Origin: CAZJFH01 sp964545205
GTDB taxonomy: Bacteria > Pseudomonadota > Alphaproteobacteria > Rhodospirillales > Magnetospirillaceae
DNA length: 25,981 nt
Assembly (NCBI GenBank): GCA_964545205.1
Contig: CAZJFH010000070.1
Span: forward strand, 1-25,981
Reading direction: 5' to 3'
Position numbers and translations under genes: made by a program
The notes under the pieces: generated by a model
The model's database searches: none
The model's input: only the letters and a program-made list of their open reading frames with translations
What the model was told of the DNA's origin: nothing
Shown: positions 1 through 6,043 of the stretch, piece after piece
How the letters are laid out: every line of letters starts with the position of its first letter
How positions within the stretch are numbered: the stretch's first letter is position 1

Positions 1-57
1 GTCATCACCTACGTCCCGATCATCAGCCTCGGCCTGCCGAACCTGATTTTCGACTGA
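1..57 (+). CDS. C-terminal end of probable TRAP transporter large permease (partial)
   Basis: Only the last 18 codons and a TGA stop are inside the window. The peptide VITYVPIISLGLPNLIFD resembles the hydrophobic tail of DctM-type large permeases of tripartite TRAP transporters, which often end in a 'VTY.P..SLWLPN' pattern. Such proteins are inner-membrane subunits that import organic acids using a sodium or proton gradient and a periplasmic binding protein. The assignment rests on this short tail alone. The next gene is convergent, and its stop lies five bases away. Confidence 0.55.
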   Translation, partial: VITYVPIISLGLPNLIFD

Positions 58-62
58 CGCCC

Positions 63-650
63 TCAATGGCTGCGGGAGGCCTCGCCCTCCCGCAGCACCC
101 CTTCCAGAGCCTGCTCGCCGCATCTGTCGGCGGCCAGGGTCAGCACCCGCCACAGCAGGCGCGCGTCCGGCTCGGCCCGATGCACCCTGCCCTCGCCGCC
201 CGTCTCGGCCAGGGCGGCGTCGTAGAGCGCCCGCACCGCCTCGCGCGAGCCCGCCGCCTTCTCGATCAGATCGACCAGGTCGCCGACCGCCGGCCACGGC
301 CGCGGCCAGCCGGCCTCTTGCAGCAGCCGCCCGAGCCAGCGCGCGTCGTTGGGCGAATCGGACAGCGGAATGCGGCCGTCGAGCGCCGCCATCACCCGCT
401 CGGCGGCGGCGGCGGCGTCCAGGCCGGAGCGCAGCAGGGTGCCGCGGGTCAGGCCGTGAACCGATTCCGCGCGCCGGTCCCAGCGCCAGTCGTTGGCGGC
501 GCCGTCGAGCCAGTGCCTGACGCCCAGCAGAACGCTGCCGGACCGGCCCTCGGGCCCCAGGCACCAGCCGACCTCGATCGGCACGGCCGCGGCGTGCAGG
601 CCGGAGGCCTCGACGTCGATCACCGCCACGCGGTCAAGGAAATCGCCCAC
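63..650 (-). CDS. DEDDh-family 3'-5' exonuclease (DnaQ/ExoX-like)
   Basis: The 195-residue protein has the three exonuclease motifs of the DnaQ superfamily. Motif I is VIDVEASGL near residue 10, with the Asp and Glu metal ligands. Motif II is SDSPNDARWL near residue 97. Motif III is HRAEPDARLL near residue 157, with the histidine that marks the DEDDh type. The phrase ESVHGLTRGTL between motifs I and II is also typical. It would remove nucleotides from 3' ends of DNA or RNA in the cytoplasm using two metal ions. It is a stand-alone nuclease domain without polymerase or helicase parts. The start is GTG, chosen because AGGAGG lies four bases upstream. It may be co-transcribed with the small gene at 720-914. 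The true substrate cannot be told from sequence. Confidence 0.85.
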   Translation of the reverse strand: MGDFLDRVAVIDVEASGLHAAAVPIEVGWCLGPEGRSGSVLLGVRHWLDGAANDWRWDRRAESVHGLTRGTLLRSGLDAAAAAERVMAALDGRIPLSDSPNDARWLGRLLQEAGWPRPWPAVGDLVDLIEKAAGSREAVRALYDAALAETGGEGRVHRAEPDARLLWRVLTLAADRCGEQALEGVLREGEASRSH

Positions 651-693
651 ATCGCCTCCTGCGTCCTCGCCGATCCAGGTGCTGTTAACCGCG

Positions 694-721
694 GAGCGCC
701 CCCGCGGGTTCCCGGGCGCTC
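694..721. other. GC-rich hairpin between the cysteine-rich gene and the exonuclease gene
   Basis: Eight-base arms GAGCGCCC (694-701) and GGGCGCTC (714-721) form a perfect inverted repeat starting at the stop codon of the 720-914 gene. No T-run follows on the minus strand, so it is not a standard terminator. It could stabilise the 3' end of the upstream message or be a repeat relic. Confidence 0.4.
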
Positions 722-914
722 AGTGATCCGGCCTGGGGTCGCCCGACTTGGGGCACCGCAGTTCGTCGCCGCCGTCGGTCTCGGTCACGCGATGGCAGCC
801 GCGGCACCAGATCAGGTCGGGCGAATCGTCGAGGTGGATCAGCACGAAATCGACCGCCCGGCGCTCGACCGGGCAATACACCGTGAGTTGCAGCCGTGCG
901 AGTTCCCGGGCCAT
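720..914 (-). CDS. 64-residue cysteine-rich protein, possible zinc ribbon
   Basis: This small gene encodes 64 residues with four cysteines, at 14 (YCPV), 37 and 40 (CRGC) and 54 (RCPK). The arrangement resembles a small zinc ribbon, although the first and last pairs are not standard CxxC knuckles. The start codon is backed by GGAGG about nine bases upstream. It has no signal peptide or membrane segment, so a cytoplasmic protein is expected. I do not recognise the family. It lies between the SemiSWEET gene and the exonuclease gene on the same strand. A metal-binding or nucleic-acid-binding accessory role is possible but is only inferred from the cysteines. Confidence 0.65.
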   Translation of the reverse strand: MARELARLQLTVYCPVERRAVDFVLIHLDDSPDLIWCRGCHRVTETDGGDELRCPKSGDPRPDH

Positions 915-1012
915 GCTTCCCTCCTCCGCGCACCAGACAATTCTAGGCGCAAGGCGGAGCCGGATGGTTCCGTCATCGCGACGGGCAGGCTTGCGCGCGG
1001 CGCGGGTCCCCG

Positions 1013-1288
1013 TCAGCCGCCGCGGCGCAGGTCGGCGAGCTTCATCGCCAGGATCGAGCCGGCCAGGGCCAGGGTGACGGCGTTCGCCACCACCACCGGC
1101 GCCGAGCCGATCAGCACGCCGTAGACCAGCCACAACGCCACGCCGGCGCAGAACAGCGCGAACATCCCGGTCGAGATGTCGGCGGTCGAACGGGTACGCC
1201 AGGTCTTGATGACCTGCGGCAGAAACGCGATGGTCGTAAGCGTGCCGGCGGCGGCGCCGACCAGTTCGGTGGTGAGCAACGGCGGCAT
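1013..1288 (-). CDS. SemiSWEET / PQ-loop family transporter
   Basis: The 91-residue protein has three hydrophobic segments and the signature proline-glutamine motif in AFLPQVIKTWRT at residues 21-32. The following RSTADIS matches the SemiSWEET pattern. Bacterial SemiSWEETs are half-transporters that dimerise in the inner membrane and allow facilitated diffusion of sugars. The usual length is 85-100 residues, so this copy looks complete. The ATG at 1288 is the only sensible start. It is divergent from lrgA with only about 25 bases between the starts, so their promoters must overlap or lie inside each other's coding region. The transported substrate is unknown. Confidence 0.85.
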   Translation of the reverse strand: MPPLLTTELVGAAAGTLTTIAFLPQVIKTWRTRSTADISTGMFALFCAGVALWLVYGVLIGSAPVVVANAVTLALAGSILAMKLADLRRGG

Positions 1289-1313
1289 GGCTTCCTCGGA
1301 CGGGAGAGCTGTC

Positions 1314-1661
1314 GTGCTGGGATATATCACGGTACTGCTGGTTTGCCAGTTGATCGGAGAGGTGGGCGTGCGGGCGACCGGACTGCCGGTGCCCGGCCCG
1401 GTGGTCGGGATGGTGATCCTGTTCGCCGCGCTGGTGGCGCGCGGCGGCGTCCCCGCCGGGCTGGACGCCGTCGCCGGCGGACTGCTGCGGCATCTGTCGC
1501 TGCTGTTCGTGCCCGCCGGCACCGGCGTCATGCTCCACCTTGGCCTGGTCGCCCGCGAATGGCTGCCGCTGTCGGTGGCGCTGGTCGTCAGCACCGTCGC
1601 GACGATCGCGGTGACCGGGCTCGTGATGCGGAGCCTGGCCCGCCGGGAGGACGCGCCGTGA
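1314..1661 (+). CDS. lrgA: LrgA/CidA-family holin-like membrane protein
   Basis: The product is about 115 residues and almost entirely hydrophobic, with roughly four membrane spans. It contains the family core GLPVPGPVVGMVILF and LLFVPAGTGVM. LrgA/CidA proteins act with LrgB/CidB in the inner membrane, and have been linked to control of murein hydrolase activity, to export of small molecules and, in some bacteria, to pyruvate uptake. I chose the GTG at 1314 because GGGAG lies seven bases upstream. An in-frame ATG at 1287 would add nine residues and would overlap the start codon of the divergent SemiSWEET gene. The stop overlaps the start of lrgB by GTGA, so the two are translationally coupled. 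Confidence 0.85.
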   Translation: MLGYITVLLVCQLIGEVGVRATGLPVPGPVVGMVILFAALVARGGVPAGLDAVAGGLLRHLSLLFVPAGTGVMLHLGLVAREWLPLSVALVVSTVATIAVTGLVMRSLARREDAP

Positions 1662-2383
1662 CCGGGGACCTGCGCGACATCTGGGTCTATCTCGCCGCGA
1701 CGCCGCTGCTCGGCCTGACGGTGACCCTGCTCGCCTATCAGGCCGGCGTCTGGATCCAGACCAAGGCCGGCGGCAGCCCTTTGCTCAATCCGGTGCTGCT
1801 GGCGGTGATCGCGCTGGTGGCGCTGCTGGCCGCGACCGGCACCGACTACCGCACCTATTTCGAGGGCGCCCAGTTCGTCCATTTCCTGCTCGGCCCGGCG
1901 ACGGTGGCGCTGGCGGTGCCGCTCTACCGCCAGATCGCGGTGCTCAAGCGGGCGTGGGCGGCGATCGCCGCCGCGGTCGTCGCCGGCTCGCTGACCGCCG
2001 TGGTCAGCGCGGTCGCCGCCGCCTGGGCGCTCGGCGCCTCGTTCGACACCCTGGTGTCCCTGGCGCCGAAATCGGTCACCACGCCGATCGCCATGGGCAT
2101 CACCGAGAAGCTGGGCGGGCTGCCGTCGCTGACCGCCGTGCTGGTGATCCTGACCGGCATCCTCGGCGCCATGCTCGGCAGCTTCGTGCTCAACGCGGTC
2201 GGCGTGCGCGACTGGCGGGCCCGCGGCCTGGCGATCGGCGTCGCCGCGCACGGCATCGGCACGGCGCGGGCGCTGCAGGTCAACGAGACCGCCGGCGCCT
2301 TCTCCGGCCTGGCGATGGGGCTGAACGGGCTGGCGACGGCGGTGCTGCTGCCGCTGCTCGGCGAGATGCTGACGGGCCTATAG
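1658..2383 (+). CDS. lrgB: LrgB/CidB-family membrane protein
   Basis: This 241-residue polytopic membrane protein has the LrgB hallmarks LLNPVLLA near residue 43, SLAPKSVTTPIAMGITEKLGG in the middle, and HGIGTARALQ with ETAGAFSGLAMGLNG near the C terminus. It pairs with the preceding LrgA. The GTG start overlaps the lrgA stop, and GGGAGG lies upstream at 1643-1648. No lytSR-type regulator is adjacent, so regulation cannot be read from the window. The stop codon sits in a 12-bp palindrome shared with the convergent gene on the other strand, and there is no terminator between the two genes. Confidence 0.9.
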   Translation: MTGDLRDIWVYLAATPLLGLTVTLLAYQAGVWIQTKAGGSPLLNPVLLAVIALVALLAATGTDYRTYFEGAQFVHFLLGPATVALAVPLYRQIAVLKRAWAAIAAAVVAGSLTAVVSAVAAAWALGASFDTLVSLAPKSVTTPIAMGITEKLGGLPSLTAVLVILTGILGAMLGSFVLNAVGVRDWRARGLAIGVAAHGIGTARALQVNETAGAFSGLAMGLNGLATAVLLPLLGEMLTGL

Positions 2384-2980
2384 GCCGGCGCGCTCGCGGA
2401 TGGCGGCGACGTCCCACGACCTCATCATCCCGACCAGCACGTCGGAACTCTCGAGATCGCTGCCGACCACCTGCAGCAGCAGCGAATCGCCCAGGACCAT
2501 CATGATCTCGCCCGAGCGGTCCTCGCCGTCCCAGCGCATCAGCGCCGGGCCGGCGTCCAGCCGCACCAGGCTCATGCCGGGCTGGGCGCCCAGCGCCGCC
2601 GGGTTGGCGAGCATGTCGGCGATGCCGCCGACCGCCTCGGAATCGACGATCAGCGAGGCGTTCAAGGTCGCCTCGCCGTTGTCGTAGCCCTTCATCACCG
2701 CCATGCCGCCGCCGGCGATGCCCATGGCGTCGGCCTGGGCGTCGTAGCCCTGCCAGCCCTCGGGGGCCGGCGGCATCAGCGGCACGAACACCTCGGCCAG
2801 GCGCTGATGGATGCCGTCCAGCGCGGTGCGCAGGGCCTCGGCGGCGTTCAGCAGCGCGCCCTCGGCGTAGGCCTGGCGGGCCGCGGCGATGGCGTCGGCC
2901 ACCGGCTCGCCCGCCGGCTGGGCGGCGGCGGGCTGGATCGCGACGACGGCGGCGAACAGGACGGCGACGGTGGAGCGCAT
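2378..2980 (-). CDS. Unrecognised exported protein, 200 residues
   Basis: The first 21 residues, MRSTVAVLFAAVVAIQPAAA, form a clear Sec signal peptide with a likely cleavage after AAA, so the protein should be periplasmic. The mature part begins with a helical stretch (about residues 30-65). A glycine-rich turn follows (GIAGGGMAVMKGYDNGEA, about 95-112), then a mixed C-terminal domain ending RSWDVAAIRERAGL. No cysteines, membrane segments or catalytic motifs stand out. I do not recognise the family. A Shine-Dalgarno sequence is not obvious. It is divergent from the GntR-type regulator and convergent with lrgB, whose stop codon it overlaps by six bases. Confidence 0.75.
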   Translation of the reverse strand: MRSTVAVLFAAVVAIQPAAAQPAGEPVADAIAAARQAYAEGALLNAAEALRTALDGIHQRLAEVFVPLMPPAPEGWQGYDAQADAMGIAGGGMAVMKGYDNGEATLNASLIVDSEAVGGIADMLANPAALGAQPGMSLVRLDAGPALMRWDGEDRSGEIMMVLGDSLLLQVVGSDLESSDVLVGMMRSWDVAAIRERAGL

Positions 2981-3080
2981 GACACGGGCCCGGATGGTCG
3001 GCAGGAGGCATGACCCTAGCAGCGGCCCCGGCGCCCGGCAACCGCGGCGGGCGCGTTGACCAGACCGGTGGAGTTGGAGC

Positions 3081-3093
3081 AATATCCGATATT
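3081..3093. promoter_or_regulatory. 13-bp perfect dyad, candidate operator
   Basis: AATATC-C-GATATT is a perfect inverted repeat with one central base, 20 bases before the start of the GntR/FCD regulator gene and in the divergent gap with the exported-protein gene. It is strikingly AT-rich for this genome. Regulators of this family often bind short dyads at their own promoters, so autoregulation is a reasonable inference. It is not proof of a binding site. Confidence 0.45.
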
Positions 3094-3112
3094 CCACTCT
3101 GCAGAGGCCCAG

Positions 3113-3847
3113 ATGTTCGCCGACCACACCAAGAACACCGACTCGGCGCGCGTTTCCGATCGTGTGGCGGACAGGATACTGGAACTCATCGCCACCGGCG
3201 CCCTGCCGCCGGGCCAGCGCCTGCCCGGCGAGCGCCAGCTCGCCGAGCAGATGGGCGTCTCGCGGGTGTCGGTGCGGGCGGCGCTGCAGAAGCTGAAGAC
3301 CCAGGGCTTCCTGGCCGCGGTCCAGGGCGGCGGCACCCGGGTGATCGCCTCGGAGACCACGCTGGAGCCGGCGCTGGGCCAGCTGGTGCGGCTGAACCGC
3401 GAGAACCTGCACGACCTGGCCGAGATCCGCATGACGCTCGAGATGTGGGCGGCGCGGCGCGCGGCGGCCAACGTCACCCTGGAGATTCTCGACGAGATGG
3501 CGGCGATCCTCGCCGCCATGCGCGCCGACGTCGACCGCGGCCAGCGCAAGGGCGAGGACGACATCCGCTTCCACCTCGCCATCGCCAAGGCGTCGGGCTC
3601 GGCGATCTACATGCACATCGTCGCCAACATCCGCGACGTCCTGAAGCAGAACGTCGACTTCCACCGCCACGAGTTGTTCACGACCCCCGACGAGGACCGG
3701 CTGCTGCTCGCCCAGCACACCGCCATCTACGAAGGCATCCGCGCCCGCGATCCCGAACTGGCGGCGCGGGCGATGCAGGAGCATCTGACCTGGGTGGTCG
3801 GCCACTACGATTCGACCCGCGAGCGCGGCGGCCGCGGCGCCGCCTGA
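3113..3847 (+). CDS. FadR/GntR-family transcriptional regulator with FCD domain
   Basis: The 244-residue protein has an N-terminal winged helix (about residues 10-78), including LPPGQRLPGERQLAEQMGVS and RVSVRAALQKLKTQGF. It is followed by a helical FCD ligand domain. Probable metal/ligand residues are in DDIRFHLAIAKASG, FHRHELF and the later AQHTAIYEGIRARD, which match the Asp/His set of FCD proteins. Such regulators bind organic acids or sugar acids and repress or activate neighbouring catabolic or transport genes. The ATG at 3113 is preceded by AGAGG, and the upstream TTG at 3056 is less likely. The target is unknown. The dyad at 3081-3093 suggests autoregulation, and the TRAP transporter fragment at the window start is a possible but distant target. 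Confidence 0.88.
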   Translation: MFADHTKNTDSARVSDRVADRILELIATGALPPGQRLPGERQLAEQMGVSRVSVRAALQKLKTQGFLAAVQGGGTRVIASETTLEPALGQLVRLNRENLHDLAEIRMTLEMWAARRAAANVTLEILDEMAAILAAMRADVDRGQRKGEDDIRFHLAIAKASGSAIYMHIVANIRDVLKQNVDFHRHELFTTPDEDRLLLAQHTAIYEGIRARDPELAARAMQEHLTWVVGHYDSTRERGGRGAA

Positions 3848-4021
3848 CCCGCCTTCCCCACCCTCGCCCGGGAGACGCGCCCGCCTGCAAGAGCGGGTGA
3901 CAATCGCGCCTGCTTGGCCCAAACTCCGGCCGCCATTTGCAACCCGTCGCGGCGACATCACCTAAACGGGGCGAGCCCACCAGCATCACCGGCGTCCCCG
4001 GCGCCGTCACAGAGGTGACTC

Positions 4022-5449
4022 ATGAGAAGGACGAGGAACGCGAAGATCATCGCCACCTTGGGCCCGGCGACCTCGTCGCCGCAGGCGATCGAGGCCCTGT
4101 TCCTGGCCGGCGCCGACGTCTTCCGGCTCAATGCCAGCCACGGCTCCAGCGAGGACCACCGCAACCGAATCTTCACCATCCGCCAGCTCGAGAAGAAGCT
4201 GCGCCGGCCGATCGGCGTGCTGTTCGACCTGCAGGGGCCGAAGCTGCGCCTGGGCGACTTCGAACACGGCCGCATCGAGCTCGCCGCCGGCGAGCCCTTC
4301 CGCCTCGATCTCGACGAGACGCTGGGCGATGGCAAGCGGGCGCCGCTGCCGCATCCCGAGATCTTCGCGGCGATCAACGTCGGCACCGAGCTGCTGCTCA
4401 ACGACGGCCGCGTGCGGCTGGTCGTCGAGCGCCACGGCGGCGACTTCGCCGAGACGCGGGTGATCACCGGCGGCGAGCTGTCGAACCACAAGGGCGTCAA
4501 CGTCCCCAACGTCGTGCTGCCGATCTCGGCGCTGACCGAGAAGGACATGCAGGATCTGCAGTTCGGCCTCGACATGGGCGCCGACTGGATCGCGCTGTCC
4601 TTCGTGCAGCGGCCCGACGACGTCGAGCGCATGCGCGACCTGGTGCAGGGCCGCGCCGGCATCATGTCCAAGCTCGAGAAGCCCTCCGCGATCGAGCACC
4701 TCGAGCAGATCATCGCGCTGTCCGACGCGGTGATGGTGGCGCGCGGCGACCTCGGCGTCGAGGTGCCGGCCGAGTACGTGCCGATCCTGCAGAAGCGCAT
4801 CGTCCATGCCGGGCGCAAGGCCGGCAAGCCGGTGGTCGTCGCCACCCAGATGCTGGAATCCATGATCAACGCCCCGACGCCGACCCGTGCCGAGGCCTCC
4901 GACGTCGCGACCGCGATCTACGACGGCGCCGACGCGGTGATGCTGTCGGCCGAGACCGCCGTCGGCCAATACCCCACCGAGGCGGTGGCGATGATGGACC
5001 GCATCATCCAGCGGGTGGAATCCGACGAGCATTACCGCTCGATCGTCGAGGCGGCGCGCTGCGAGCCCGAGAACACCACCCGCGACGCCATCAGCGCCGC
5101 CGCGCGCCAGGTCGCGCACACGCTAAAGGCCGCCGCCATCGTCACCTTCACCTCGTCGGGCTCGACCACCCTGCGTGCCGCGCGCGAGCGGCCGGAGGTG
5201 CCGATCGTTTCGCTGACGTCGGACCTGCAGGTGGCGCGGCAGATGTCGCTGGTCTGGGGTGCGCACAATTCGGTCACCAGCGAGGTGCGCAGCGTCGGCG
5301 AGATGGTGACCACCGCCATCGACAAGGCGCGCGAGCAGGGCTTCGCCAGGATGGGCGAACGCATCGTGGTCACCGCCGGCGTGCCGTTCGGCCGCTCGGG
5401 AACCACCAACATCCTGCGCGTCGCCAAGATCGAGCCCGGCGACAGCTGA
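4022..5449 (+). CDS. pyk: Pyruvate kinase
   Basis: The 475-residue enzyme transfers phosphate from phosphoenolpyruvate to ADP, making pyruvate and ATP in lower glycolysis. Family motifs are present in order: AKIIATLGPATSS at the N terminus, RLNASHG, DLQGPKLRLG, IMSKLEKPSAIEH with the catalytic lysine near residue 217, MVARGDLGVEVP, TQMLESM, and PTRAEASDVATAIYDGADAVMLSAE. The C-terminal domain (about 350-475) retains FTSSGSTT and the final GTTNILR. The length is normal. The ATG is preceded by AGAGGTGA. A hairpin lies 40 bases after the stop and a strong terminator lies further on at 5638-5666. No linked glycolytic gene is present. Confidence 0.96.
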   Translation: MRRTRNAKIIATLGPATSSPQAIEALFLAGADVFRLNASHGSSEDHRNRIFTIRQLEKKLRRPIGVLFDLQGPKLRLGDFEHGRIELAAGEPFRLDLDETLGDGKRAPLPHPEIFAAINVGTELLLNDGRVRLVVERHGGDFAETRVITGGELSNHKGVNVPNVVLPISALTEKDMQDLQFGLDMGADWIALSFVQRPDDVERMRDLVQGRAGIMSKLEKPSAIEHLEQIIALSDAVMVARGDLGVEVPAEYVPILQKRIVHAGRKAGKPVVVATQMLESMINAPTPTRAEASDVATAIYDGADAVMLSAETAVGQYPTEAVAMMDRIIQRVESDEHYRSIVEAARCEPENTTRDAISAAARQVAHTLKAAAIVTFTSSGSTTLRAARERPEVPIVSLTSDLQVARQMSLVWGAHNSVTSEVRSVGEMVTTAIDKAREQGFARMGERIVVTAGVPFGRSGTTNILRVAKIEPGDS

Positions 5450-5488
5450 TCCCGGACCGTCGCGGTAGGCGACCCCTAAACCGTTTCA

Positions 5489-5508
5489 CCGCCGTTCTTA
5501 TACGGCGG
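5489..5508. other. Hairpin downstream of pyruvate kinase
   Basis: Perfect seven-base arms CCGCCGT (5489-5495) and ACGGCGG (5502-5508) flank a six-base TCTTAT loop, followed by ATTAATT. The tail is not a T-run, so termination here would be inefficient. It may be the 3' end structure of the pyk message. Confidence 0.45.
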
Positions 5509-5548
5509 ATTAATTGGAAGAAGGACGAAACGGCGCCAAATTCTGGTC

Positions 5549-5666
5549 CAGGCCCGAATGTGAAAGCCGCACTTTCTCTCCCCGGGCCGGCCTGTCGAGG
5601 CTCCTATTTTGGTATTCTTCCCTCTCTCCATGAACTTGCCCGCCGCGATTCGGCGGGCATTTTTTT
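5549..5666 (+). ncRNA. Candidate structured RNA or pyk 3' leader/trailer, ending in terminator
   Basis: The 408-base gap from 5450 to 5857 holds no convincing coding region. It does hold consecutive RNA-like structures. GGCCCG (5551-5556) pairs with CGGGCC (5583-5588) and encloses GAAAG/CTTTC. CAGGCC (5549-5554) can instead pair with GGCCTG (5589-5594), giving two mutually exclusive folds. A pyrimidine tract TTCCCTCTCTCC (5618-5629) follows and then an intrinsic terminator. I saw no convincing promoter, so this could be a processed 3' UTR of pyk rather than an independent small RNA. The pyrimidine tract shares nine bases with the better small RNA candidate at 11859-11942. Confidence 0.3.
5638..5666 (+). 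terminator. Intrinsic terminator
   Basis: GCCCGCCG and CGGCGGGC form a perfect eight-base stem with a five-base CGATT loop, followed by A and seven Ts (5660-5666). This is a textbook rho-independent terminator on the plus strand. It ends either the pyruvate kinase transcript or a short RNA starting in the gap. Confidence 0.9.
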
Positions 5667-5857
5667 GCCTCGCCGCCGAATTCCGGACCGCCCGCGGGGC
5701 ATTTGCCGCTTGCCGGTCCCCGGCCCGTTTGCGTCCGCCGTGAAAAGGTTTGTCCTACCTTTGCATGGGTCGCCGGCCGCTTGCCGCCATGGCACAATCT
5801 GACCAAATGCTTGGCAGCGACCCTGTAACGGGTCGAAACTGCAACCGAGGAGGCGAC
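5667..5857. promoter_or_regulatory. Leader region of the small membrane peptide gene, with two dyads
   Basis: After the terminator, this stretch should contain the promoter and leader of the 36-residue gene, although no good -35/-10 pair was found. It holds a perfect dyad, AAAGGT (5744-5749) with ACCTTT (5757-5762). It also holds a perfect hairpin, CGACCC (5818-5823) with GGGTCG (5830-5835), that ends 13 bases before the GAGGAGG ribosome binding site. The second could influence translation of the peptide. Confidence 0.35.
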
Positions 5858-5968
5858 ATGCGCAACCGCAAGGCACAGGCCCGCGCCAGGACCGTGAGCC
5901 GACGGGAGACGATGGCTCTTCCGGCCGCACTGCTGCTTCTCGTTTCGCTGCTGGCGCTGGCCGTCTGA
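5858..5968 (+). CDS. 36-residue basic single-span membrane peptide
   Basis: An ATG at 5858 is preceded by GAGGAGG six bases upstream, one of the strongest ribosome binding sites in the window. It opens a 36-codon reading frame. The peptide has a very basic first half (MRNRKAQARARTVSRRE) and a hydrophobic second half (LPAALLLLVSLLALAV), so a single-pass membrane peptide with its N terminus in the cytoplasm is expected. It sits alone between a terminator and metC and has its own leader with hairpins. I do not recognise a family. It could be a small membrane regulator or a toxin-like peptide, but no antitoxin RNA or partner gene is evident. Confidence 0.6.
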   Translation: MRNRKAQARARTVSRRETMALPAALLLLVSLLALAV

Positions 5969-6043
5969 GCCGCGGGTTCATTGCGGCTGGTCTCCGGCCC
6001 GCGGCGATGCCATGATGGCGCCGTCCGCCCGAAGTCGCAGGCC

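Noticed and set aside
3003..3012. AGGAGG followed by ATG at 3010
   Set aside because: The spacing is one base, too short for a ribosome site, and the frame it opens is a shadow of the GntR-type regulator.
5510..5806. 98-codon minus-strand frame in the pyk/peptide gap
   Set aside because: It would read antisense across the strong plus-strand terminator and hairpins and has no ribosome site.
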